Part shown: positions 10,740 to 18,438 of the stretch, piece after piece | How positions within the stretch are numbered: the stretch's first letter is position 1 | Layout of the letters: each line of letters begins with the position of its first letter | Assembly (NCBI RefSeq): GCF_028816475.1 | Contig: NZ_CP118247.1 | Coordinates: 806,001 to 870,000, forward strand | DNA length: 64,000 nucleotides | Reading direction: 5' to 3' | Source of the DNA: Devosia rhodophyticola | GTDB lineage: Bacteria > Pseudomonadota > Alphaproteobacteria > Rhizobiales > Devosiaceae | Position numbers and translations under genes: made by a program | The notes under the pieces: model-generated | The model's database searches: none | Seen by the model: the letters and a program-made list of their open reading frames with translations, nothing else | Told to the model about the DNA's origin: nothing

Positions 10740-11375
10740 CTATTTGACGGGCCGTCGCAGCTGTCCACGTTCCCATTCAACTTCGTGGCGGCAAAAGCAA
10801 CCTTCGATATGATCGTTGACCAGCCCCATCGCCTGCATGAAGGCGTAGCAGGTTGTGGGGCCGACAAATTTGAAACCGCGCTTGCGCAGGTCCTTTGAAA
10901 GGGCTCGCGAAGCCTCGGTGTGTGGCATGGCCAGAACGTCGGCATGGCTGATGGTTTGCGGACGCGCTTCAGACTTGGGTTCGAACGACCAGAAATAGGC
11001 CGCGAGCGAGCCAAACTCGGCCTGGATTTCAAGAGCGCGAGCGGCATTATTGATGGTGGCAAGAATTTTGCCGCGGTGGCGAATGATGCCCGGATCGGCC
11101 AACAGGCGATCAACATCGACATCGGTCATGGCGGCAACACGGGGGATATCAAATCCGTAAAAAACCTCACGGAAACGCTCTCGCTTGCGCAGAATGGTGA
11201 TCCAGGAAAGCCCGGCCTGAAATCCTTCAAGGCAAATCTTTTCAAATAGCCTGGTATCGTCGGTGACGGGCCGACCCCATTCAATATCGTGATATTCCAG
11301 ATAAAACGCATCGGCACCGGGCCAGACGCAACGGGGCTTCTGGTCGTTTGTCAGACTGATTGGTGCAGTTGGCAT
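10740..11375 (-). CDS. tag: DNA-3-methyladenine glycosylase I
   Basis: A 211-residue Tag enzyme that removes 3-methyladenine from alkylated DNA to start base-excision repair. Visible are CVWPG near the start (zinc-binding Cys), YHDIEWGRPVTDD, LFEKICLEGFQAGLSWITILRKRERFREVF with the helix-hairpin-helix region, and the C-terminal GFKFVGPTTCYAFMQAMGLVNDH with the C-terminal HxxxC-type zinc residues (GCFCRHEV). The start at 11375 (MPTAPISL) gives the usual length; the open frame to 11468 overlaps the divergent response regulator. The short gap to that gene suggests a shared promoter region. Confidence 0.96.
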   Translation of the reverse strand: MPTAPISLTNDQKPRCVWPGADAFYLEYHDIEWGRPVTDDTRLFEKICLEGFQAGLSWITILRKRERFREVFYGFDIPRVAAMTDVDVDRLLADPGIIRHRGKILATINNAARALEIQAEFGSLAAYFWSFEPKSEARPQTISHADVLAMPHTEASRALSKDLRKRGFKFVGPTTCYAFMQAMGLVNDHIEGCFCRHEVEWERGQLRRPVK

Positions 11376-11445
11376 GATAAGGCTCTGGTTACCTGAATAC
11401 GATAGGCTAATGGGACGCCCGTCAGTCGGGATTCTGGCGAGGGAA

Positions 11446-11877
11446 ATGCAGATACCTGGAAAAATCAAGGCACTGGTGGTTGACGATAACGCTTATGCGC
11501 GGGCCATTGCCAGCCTCAATTTCGGCAAACTCGGGGTCACCGATGTTGATGAGGCAATGGGCGGGGCCGAAGCCATTCTGGCGCTTCTGTCCAAGCGTTA
11601 CGATGTGATGTTGATGGACTGGTATATGCCCGACGTCAGTGGGGCGGGTGTGTTGCACGTGCTGCGGGACACGAGATTTGGCCCTGCCAGCACAACGCCA
11701 GTGATCCTGATGACGGCCTATGCGAGCCGCGAAAATATTGTGCGGGCGCGCGAGATCGGGGTCGATGCAATATTGGTCAAACCCTTTACCGCCGAGCAGT
11801 TAGGCATGGCGATGAACCGGGTACTGACGCCAATTCCCAGAGACGATGCAGAGACGGCCGACGAGATATTTCTGTAG
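11446..11877 (+). CDS. Single-domain response regulator (CheY-like)
   Basis: A 143-residue receiver domain with no output domain. LVVDDNAYAR holds the acidic pocket, VMLMDWYMPDVSG the phosphoacceptor Asp, VILMTAYAS the switch Thr/Ser, and AILVKPFTAEQL the conserved Lys-Pro. Such proteins act by protein-protein contact in phosphorelays or motility. A short acidic tail (DDAETADEIFL) follows. The start is uncertain: ATG 11446 with GAGGGA directly upstream is used, and ATG 11410 is the alternative. It is divergent from tag, and no partner kinase is adjacent. Confidence 0.88.
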   Translation: MQIPGKIKALVVDDNAYARAIASLNFGKLGVTDVDEAMGGAEAILALLSKRYDVMLMDWYMPDVSGAGVLHVLRDTRFGPASTTPVILMTAYASRENIVRAREIGVDAILVKPFTAEQLGMAMNRVLTPIPRDDAETADEIFL

Positions 11878-12018
11878 GTTAGGGCTGCCTTTACCATTCG
11901 GGCCAGCGATGGCTTAACCATGCCGGTTCACGCCTAATTGCAGATTTTGTCGCCATCATTGGCCCAACATATGGTCGACCCGAAACTTTGCGGTCGGCCG
12001 CAAATGATGGGGGCCACA

Positions 12019-12633
12019 ATGGGCAGCAATTTTAATATCGGCAGGGGCATTCTTGCGCTGGCGCTGGGCATTGCGCTGAGCGTCGGTCCGGCAGCGGCGC
12101 GCGGATTTCGGTTTGTGCCACCGCCGGGTATGACCATTACCAATAGCACGCCGACCAATGCCCTGGCCCTTCGGGCCGACTATCACATTGCGCCACAATT
12201 TCTTCGTCAGGTAGTGCGCTATCCAACACGCGAGCGTAGCGGCACCATCGTCGTCAATACACGCGAACATTATCTCTATTTCGTTCTGGGGGATGGACGG
12301 GCGTTGCGCTATGGCATCGGCGTTGCAAAATCGGGCTTTGAATGGGGCGGAACGCACCAGATCACTCGCAAGGCCGAATGGCCCGGCTGGACGCCGCCGC
12401 CAGAAATGCTGAAGCGGCGCCCCGACCTGCCCCGGCATATGGCGGGGGGCCCAGACAATCCGTTGGGGGCGCGCGCGCTTTATATCGGTTCGACGCTATA
12501 CCGTATTCACGGCACTACAGAGCCCTGGAGCATTGGTCTGAATGTATCGTCAGGCTGTATTCGCATGACTAACATGGATGTTATTGACTTATTCAATCGC
12601 GTAAAACTGAACTCCCGAGTGGTTGTGCTTTGA
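12019..12633 (+). CDS. Secreted L,D-transpeptidase (YkuD domain)
   Basis: A 204-residue periplasmic L,D-transpeptidase that crosslinks peptidoglycan 3-3 or attaches proteins to it through a catalytic cysteine. It has a signal peptide (NIGRGILALALGIALSVGPAAARG), the domain start SGTIVVNTREHYLYFV, the conserved HGTTEPWSIG and the catalytic SSGCIRMTN with its Cys. The length and fold match the ErfK/YbiS/YnhG group common in Rhizobiales, which rely heavily on L,D-crosslinks. ATG 12019 has GGGGG 6 bp upstream; ATGs at 12004 and 12007 are alternatives. A small hairpin at 11987-12004 lies just before the start. Confidence 0.9.
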   Translation: MGSNFNIGRGILALALGIALSVGPAAARGFRFVPPPGMTITNSTPTNALALRADYHIAPQFLRQVVRYPTRERSGTIVVNTREHYLYFVLGDGRALRYGIGVAKSGFEWGGTHQITRKAEWPGWTPPPEMLKRRPDLPRHMAGGPDNPLGARALYIGSTLYRIHGTTEPWSIGLNVSSGCIRMTNMDVIDLFNRVKLNSRVVVL

Positions 12634-12697
12634 TAACGAATCAAGCGCATTATCTGTGGGACTGCGTGAAGCAGATCGACGGGGAAATGTTGGCGAA

Positions 12698-14637
12698 ATG
12701 ACTAGACTGATCAGCGTTATCAAACGGTTCCGCTCAGACGAACGGGGCGTTTTTGCCGTTATATTCGGACTGGCCGCGGTCGTTTTGATTGCGCTATCGG
12801 GTGCAGTGGTCGATTTCGTTTCCATGGAGCAGACCCGCGGCCGGGCACAGGTGGCGCTGGATGCGGCAACGCTGGCCCTGCAAAAGCAGATTTTTGTGGC
12901 GCCACTGGATGAAGACGGGATCAAGGCCAAGGCACAGGCATTGATGCTGAACCGCATCAACGACGCCAACGTAACTGCCACAGTCGACGGGATAACCGTC
13001 AACATTGCTGATGGCTCACTGACGCTGACGGCGGAAATGAGCATGCCGACGATTTTCGTTCGGCTTGTTGGCGTCGACAACATGCGGGCGCGCATACTTT
13101 CTGAGGCGACCCGCAAAAAAGTGAAGCTGGAAATTGCCATGGTGCTGGACAATTCCGGCTCGATGGGCAGCTCAAGCCGTTTGACCTACTTAAAGCAAGC
13201 CGCCAACTGCGCCACCAACATTATTTTCTATGACAACAACGTCGATAACACCTCGTCGTGTAATCCTGTTACGGGTGCCAGCAAATCAACGCAGGTCAAA
13301 ATGAGTGTGGTGCCCTTCACATCCACTGTAAATGTGGGGCCGTCCAACAGCAGTGCCAGTTGGATCGACACCACTGGCGTTTCCCCAATTTCCAATGACA
13401 ATTTTGACAATGATGACAATGAAACCACGGCCTTCATCGGTAATGTGAACCGGCTGGCGCTCTATAATTCGATCACCAACGAGAGTTGGCAAGGATGCGT
13501 AGAGACGCGCCCACACATTGCTACGGGGGGGCGACAGGGTTTCTCGATACCGACGACACCCCTGCCACAACGGCTTTGCCTGCTTCAATGTTTGTGCCGT
13601 ACTTTGCGCCCGACATTTCCGAGCGGACGAGCGGATTGGGCGGCGGCAACAATTATACTCAGGACTCCCCTCCCTCATGTGATCGCCCAGCAGATGGCGG
13701 CGCCAGTTGTACTAGAGTCGAGGTTTATACAAGATGCAATTCGAGCCACAGCAACGGAAACTGCGATGTGAACAGCTCGAGCTACGTTTTCACCGGACCG
13801 CAGAATACGACGGCTGGGGGAAAATATGTCGGTGCGTACCCGCCATCCTGCGATTGCCGTTCGTGGGGGCCGAGCGTCTGGGCCTATGTATCGGGCGGCG
13901 GCAATAATCGTACATTCGCAAAGACTCAGGTTTGCGTAAATGGTTATATTCCGACGGGCTTGAGCGATCGGGAATATCAGGAGCGGATGTGCAAATACGA
14001 GGGCGCGATCAGCTATTCGAGCGGCAGCATGGGGCCAAACTCCTATTGCAGCACGGCGCCGATCCTGCCGCTGACCAACAATCCTGCTTCAGTGCACTCC
14101 TCCATCAATGCCATGGTTGCCTTTGGCGCTACCAACATTCACGAAGGGACTGCATGGGGCTTCCGAGCCCTTTCACCGGGTGAGCCGTTCGCCGAGGGGG
14201 CTGCCTATGCAGAAGCCGTTTCCAAAGTCATGATCATGATGACGGACGGGGAGAACACCCATTACAAGTCGGGCGATCTCAACGGATCTTCGATCTACAT
14301 GTCTTATGGGTATCCGTATAACTCGAACAATAGCGCCAGCTCTTATGGTAGCGATATCGACCGGCTGGGCGCCATCAACTGGTCGGATGGTCAATTGGAA
14401 TCCGAGATGAACACGCGCACATCCCAGACCTGCGCCAATGCCAAGGCCGCGGGGATCAATGTCTATGTGATCGGTCTGGCGACTGACAACACCAGCAATC
14501 CCACCAACGTCAGGGCGATGTTGACCGGGTGCGCCAGCGATCCCGGTCAGGCCTATTTCCCTAGCTCGCCATCAGAACTCAACAGCGTGTTCAGAACGAT
14601 TGCACAGCAGTTGGCTGCCCTGCGGCTGGCACAATAG
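12698..14637 (+). pseudogene. TadG-like VWA pilus-associated protein with one frame break
   Basis: An N-terminal TadE/TadG-type segment (FRSDERGVFAVIFGLAAVVLIALSG, one membrane helix) is followed by a von Willebrand A domain with MIDAS motif MVLDNSGSMG and, further on, MMTDGENTH. Proteins of this type go with Flp/Tad pili. The frame breaks in a G7 run at 13525-13531; adding one G reads through smoothly into ATGFLDTDDTPATT, FVPYFAPD and the second half ending in LNSVFRTIAQQLAALRL. The total would be about 646 residues, normal for the family. The middle is Ser/Asn/Gly-rich with many cysteines. Sequencing error, pseudogene and slippage-based switching are all possible. No other tad genes are nearby. 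Confidence 0.85.
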
Positions 14638-14662
14638 ACGGCCCGGAAATCCAGTGCGCGGC

Positions 14663-15412
14663 CTAGTAGGTCGCGCGCCCGCCCGAAAGGTCAAAGACCG
14701 CGCCAGTGGTAAAGGAATTGTCGGCCGACGCCATCCACAGGATCATATGGGCAATCTCCTCAACCGTTACGAAACGGCCGCGGGGAATTTTTGACAGCAT
14801 ATAGTCGATGAACTCCTGGCTCACCTGATCCAGAATGCGCGTCTTTGCGGTCGCGGGGGTAACGCAATTGACAGCGATGTCGTGTGCGGCAAGCTCCTTG
14901 CCCAAAGATTTCGTCAACGCGATCACGGCGGCCTTGGAGGCGGAATAGGCCGAGGCGTTGGGGTTGCCCTCCTTACCCGCGATTGAGGCCACGTTGACGA
15001 TGCGGCCGTAATTGCGCGCCATCATTGCCGGGGTAACCACCTTGCAGCAATGGAAGGTCCCGTCGAGATTGACCGCCTGGATCTTGCGCCATATGTCGAC
15101 GGGATATTCGGCCAATGTGCTGGTAGGGCCGGCGATGCCGGCGCAATTGATCAAAATGTCGACGCCGCCTAGCTGGGCCTCGGTTTGGGCAAATGCATTG
15201 GCAACGCTTTCGAGGTCGCTGACGTCGGTCTGGATAGAAAGGCAGTTTGCTGATTCCAAAGCCGCGATCCGGGCTTCGGGCGCGGAAATATCCATGTCCC
15301 AGATGGCAACCTTGGCGCCAGAGGCCACCAGGCGGGCCGTTACTTCCGCGCCGATTCCGTTGGCCCCGCCGGTCACGACAGCGCGCCTACCCTGGAAATC
15401 ATAATTGTTCAT
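14663..15412 (-). CDS. Short-chain dehydrogenase/reductase (SDR)
   Basis: A 249-residue classical SDR that oxidises or reduces a hydroxyl/keto group with NAD(P). RRAVVTGGANGIG is the Rossmann TGxxxGxG motif, LINCAGIAG the NNAG equivalent, VNVASIAGKEG has the catalytic Ser, and YSASKAAVIALTK the YxxxK pair. Asp in AIWDMD after beta2 suggests NAD preference. The C-terminal region (NCVTPATAKTRILDQV) resembles sugar-acid dehydrogenases such as 2-keto-3-deoxy-L-fuconate dehydrogenase, but the substrate is inferred only weakly. It is divergent from a GntR regulator and close to a sulfatase, hinting at catabolism of a sulfated or deoxy sugar. Confidence 0.88.
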   Translation of the reverse strand: MNNYDFQGRRAVVTGGANGIGAEVTARLVASGAKVAIWDMDISAPEARIAALESANCLSIQTDVSDLESVANAFAQTEAQLGGVDILINCAGIAGPTSTLAEYPVDIWRKIQAVNLDGTFHCCKVVTPAMMARNYGRIVNVASIAGKEGNPNASAYSASKAAVIALTKSLGKELAAHDIAVNCVTPATAKTRILDQVSQEFIDYMLSKIPRGRFVTVEEIAHMILWMASADNSFTTGAVFDLSGGRATY

Positions 15413-15670
15413 GACGTGATCCTTGTTTCCTTTTGGCGCACCAGGTGCAAGCGGTTGGCTACTCGTAACAAAGGCTTAGACGGGAGCGCCACAAAGCGTC
15501 AAGGTGACAAGGTCAAGTTCCCCGACTCTGGCCTGTGATCTCCGACGGCGTCCACGTGCTCCAGATTTTAAGGCTGACACTCGTTGTGGTTCTGACTAGC
15601 TTGATCGTGAAATGGACAATCTCAACCTGCGTCCTGAAGTCAGGTCTGCAGACAATTACAGTTGGCAGTA

Positions 15671-16393
15671 ATGAGCAACGCGAAATCGGCACAGGTCATT
15701 CAGGCGGTCAAGGACATGATCATTGCGGGGGAATTGCGCCCCGGCGACAAGTTGCCCAATGAAGATGTATTTGCCGCGCAGCTGGGGCTATCGCGCAATT
15801 CAATGCGCGAAGCGGTGCGAGCTCTTAGCGCTATGCAAATCCTGGTATCGCGCCAAGGCGACGGCACATATGTATCGAGTCTTGAACCCCATGAAATGTT
15901 GGAAAGCCTAAGCTTTGCCGTCGATATTGCGGGGGTGGATTCGGTATTGCAATTTTTGGAAGTGCGACGAGTGCTCGAGACGCAGGCGGCGATGACCGCA
16001 GCGGCGATCCGCACGCAAGACGATCTGGACGAATTGCATGACATTCATGCCGCCAGCGTCGAAACGGCGGGGGGCGAGGGCAATATGGCGCTCGACATTG
16101 CCTTTCACGCCAAGATTGCGGCGCTGGCGGGCAACCAGGTGCTCAGTTCGCTGCTCAAGACAGTGTCGAGCCCAACAGTTCGTGCCCGTATCTGGCGCGG
16201 CCGCAGCGAAGATGCCTCCAGTGCGACCCGACTTCGCGAGCACGCGCTCATACTTGAGGCCATCGAGCGACAGGATCCGCAAGGCGCCATGGTCGAATCC
16301 TACAATCATCTCATGGGCGTCGAACGCTGGATCCGCGCCAACAGGGCAGAAATAAGTGGCCGCGCAACTCGGGACGACGTTGCATCAGGTTGA
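15671..16393 (+). CDS. GntR-family regulator, FadR subgroup
   Basis: A 240-residue repressor with an N-terminal winged helix (AVKDMIIAGELRPGDKLPNEDVFAAQLGLSRNSMREAVRAL) and an all-helical FCD ligand domain (LEVRRVLETQAAMTAA, FHAKIAALAGN, LREHALILEAIERQD). FCD domains bind carboxylates or sugar acids, often with a metal through the Asp/His positions. ATG 15671 is used; a TTG three codons upstream is possible, and no strong Shine-Dalgarno sequence was seen. It is divergent from the SDR and convergent with the sulfatase (3' ends overlap by 9 bp), so it probably controls both; a candidate operator lies upstream of the sulfatase. Confidence 0.9.
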   Translation: MSNAKSAQVIQAVKDMIIAGELRPGDKLPNEDVFAAQLGLSRNSMREAVRALSAMQILVSRQGDGTYVSSLEPHEMLESLSFAVDIAGVDSVLQFLEVRRVLETQAAMTAAAIRTQDDLDELHDIHAASVETAGGEGNMALDIAFHAKIAALAGNQVLSSLLKTVSSPTVRARIWRGRSEDASSATRLREHALILEAIERQDPQGAMVESYNHLMGVERWIRANRAEISGRATRDDVASG

Positions 16394-17890
16394 AACCTCC
16401 TGCGCGGTGGCCTTGCTATCGAGACGATTGTGATGGGGTCGCATTGTCCAAACATGATTGCTCGGTGGCCCGACTTTATCGGCCCAGTTTTTAAGAAGGG
16501 TCTTGTCGGCGATATTCTGCTCGATTTCAGCTTCGATGGCGACTGGGTCCCAGCCTTTGAGCACCTCCCGCTCGAGTTGTAGACGAATTGCCGCATAACG
16601 AGGATCTGACGCCAAATCGTTGGTCTCGCACGGATCCGCGACAAGATCGAATAATTGGGATGGCAAGCGGTGATAGTAATTGAGCTTGTAGCGCTCATCG
16701 CGAACCATCCGGTTAAGGGTGGTTCCGGGCACGCCCCAGTCGATTTTTGATCCCTGACAGTATTCCGAAAATGTCAGATTGCGCCATGGGGCAGTCGCGT
16801 CTTTGGCCATGCCAAGGAAGCTGACGCCGTCGCTATTGCCCAGTGGTGGAGCGTCCATGGCGTCGAGCATTGTCGCGCTGAGATCAATCAGGTTGACGAC
16901 CTGATCGCGCCGTTCGCCTTCAGGCAATTGCCCGGGCCATGCCATGATCATCGGCACTTTGACGGAGTCCTCATAAAAAGTGTGCTTCCACCAAAGCCCA
17001 TGCTCACCAATCTGCTCGCCATGGTCTGAAGCGTAAACAACCAGCGTGTTCTCAGACAGACCAAGCTCGTCAAGTCGATCGAGCACCTGGCCGATCATTC
17101 GGTCCATCGAGAATACCAGGGCGTGGTAGGCGGTTCGCGCGCGCCGCTCCTCGGCTTCACTCACATCCTGAATATCGCGATATTGGCGCCATTGCGCCAA
17201 CCATGCATGCTCAGCCCCCTCGCTTGGCTGCCTGCTCGTTGCTAAATCGATCTTGTCGGCAAAGCGGTCAAAGTCTGCTTGCTGGGCAACGAATGGCGCA
17301 TGGGGCAACATTAAGCCGACCGTCATCGCGAAACGACCGACTTTGCCTGTTTCAAGGTCAGCGGCAATTTCGTCCAGGGTTTCGACTGCCTTGGCAACAA
17401 CGTCGCCGTCCTTGACCTCGTAAGCGCTTAAACCAATGCCCGATTGGGTCAGACTGCGACGGTCCGGCGAGGCTGTGCCCTCAAGCGGGCCCATATCGAC
17501 CCGCGCAACGCCGGCCCAATTAGGGTGATGATCGCCGATCTCGCGCCGGGCATATCCAAGCAATTGATCCGGCCCCACTGAATGAAGGCGTCCAACCAGT
17601 AACGGGTTCAATCCAGCAGCGCCCAACGCATGGGCGAACGTCGGCAAACCGGAATGCAGAATGTCGGCATTTCCCCAGACCTTGTTCCGAAATGGATGAC
17701 GCGCGGTCATCATCGACATGCGCGAGGGTGTGCACAGTGGCGATGGGCAGTAGGCATTGTCAAAAACAACACCTCGAGCCGCCAATTTGTCCAGATTGGC
17801 GGTTTCTGCGATCGTGCTGCCATAACAACCAGCGACGCGAGCGGCATGTTGGTCAGAAAATATGAACAGCAGATTTGGCCCGGTCGTCAT
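16385..17890 (-). CDS. Sulfatase (formylglycine-dependent, type I)
   Basis: A 501-residue arylsulfatase-fold enzyme that hydrolyses sulfate esters. NLLFIFSDQHAARVAG carries the first metal-binding Asp, and PLCTPSRMSMMTARH contains CxPSR with Cys53 as the predicted formylglycine. VVYASDHGEQIGEHGLWWKHTFYED has the second metal-binding Asp-His pair. No signal peptide is visible, so the enzyme is probably cytoplasmic, as choline sulfatases are, although the substrate is unknown. No maturation enzyme gene is in the window. A GAGGGG-like site lies before ATG 17890. The GntR/SDR neighbours point to inducible use of a sulfated organic compound. Confidence 0.9.
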   Translation of the reverse strand: MTTGPNLLFIFSDQHAARVAGCYGSTIAETANLDKLAARGVVFDNAYCPSPLCTPSRMSMMTARHPFRNKVWGNADILHSGLPTFAHALGAAGLNPLLVGRLHSVGPDQLLGYARREIGDHHPNWAGVARVDMGPLEGTASPDRRSLTQSGIGLSAYEVKDGDVVAKAVETLDEIAADLETGKVGRFAMTVGLMLPHAPFVAQQADFDRFADKIDLATSRQPSEGAEHAWLAQWRQYRDIQDVSEAEERRARTAYHALVFSMDRMIGQVLDRLDELGLSENTLVVYASDHGEQIGEHGLWWKHTFYEDSVKVPMIMAWPGQLPEGERRDQVVNLIDLSATMLDAMDAPPLGNSDGVSFLGMAKDATAPWRNLTFSEYCQGSKIDWGVPGTTLNRMVRDERYKLNYYHRLPSQLFDLVADPCETNDLASDPRYAAIRLQLEREVLKGWDPVAIEAEIEQNIADKTLLKNWADKVGPPSNHVWTMRPHHNRLDSKATAQEVST

Positions 17891-17958
17891 GTGCAGACGT
17901 TCCCCTCTAGGTGTTCAAGGCTTGCGGCGGTTAGTTGCGTCTCGGCGCGGTGATTTGA

Positions 17959-17978
17959 GTATGTGCTCGAGTACATAC
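17959..17978. promoter_or_regulatory. Palindromic operator candidate upstream of sulfatase
   Basis: GTATGTGCTCGAGTACATAC is a 20-bp palindrome with one mismatched pair, 69 bp before the sulfatase start. The ATGT...ACAT arms fit the size of FadR-type GntR sites. The neighbouring GntR protein is the obvious candidate binder (inference). Confidence 0.5.
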
Positions 17979-18107
17979 AACGATATGCTGCTTGTGAGAG
18001 AATAGCAACCCTCAGGTGGAAGCTTTGAAGTGCGGCCAAAATGACCGTCTGCCGCAATCAGTCGATCGCCAGCGCCTTGAAACGTCTACAGTTTCTGAGA
18101 TTTTGAA

Positions 18108-18184
18108 TGGTACCACCTCTCGGGATCGAACCGAGGACCTCTAGATCCACAATCTAGCGCTCTAACCAACTGAGCTAAGGCGGC
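18108..18184 (-). tRNA. tRNA-His (GTG)
   Basis: A 77-nt cloverleaf on the minus strand with encoded CCA. Acceptor GCCGCCT pairs with AGGTGGT (two G-U pairs). The anticodon stem is CTAGA/TCTAG, the loop TTGTGGA (anticodon GTG) and the T arm ends GGTTCGATCCC. The discriminator base is A73 and the base before G1 is T, so the canonical G-1:C73 pair is not encoded, as known for alphaproteobacterial tRNA-His. Confidence 0.97.
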
Positions 18185-18224
18185 ACGTGCCTTGGCGGGG
18201 CGCAAAGCACCCGAAAGCGGGCGG

Positions 18225-18253
18225 AACATAGGTCGAGATTGGCGCGATGACAA
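18225..18253 (-). promoter_or_regulatory. Promoter of tRNA-His
   Basis: On the minus strand TTGTCA (18253-18248), 17 bp, then TATGTT (18230-18225): a good sigma-70 promoter that would start about 30 nt before the mature tRNA 5' end. Confidence 0.65.
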
Positions 18254-18438
18254 GACCCGATTTTCAGGCACTCAAAATGGCACTCTTTTGCCGCTGGTGA
18301 CGGTTCATAAGGCTTTGAAGCTTAACCATGCCAAAGGTTTGTACCGCTTGGTTTGGGCTGAATCTATGGACCGGTCCGCGTGTGCACTATATTGAAGAAA
18401 GCTTAAGGTTTCCGCCAAAATGTCCCGGAGTGGGACAG

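Noticed and set aside
15438..15448. GCACCAGGTGC palindrome between the SDR and GntR genes
   Set aside because: Too short and with no matching copy upstream of the sulfatase; not strong enough as an operator.
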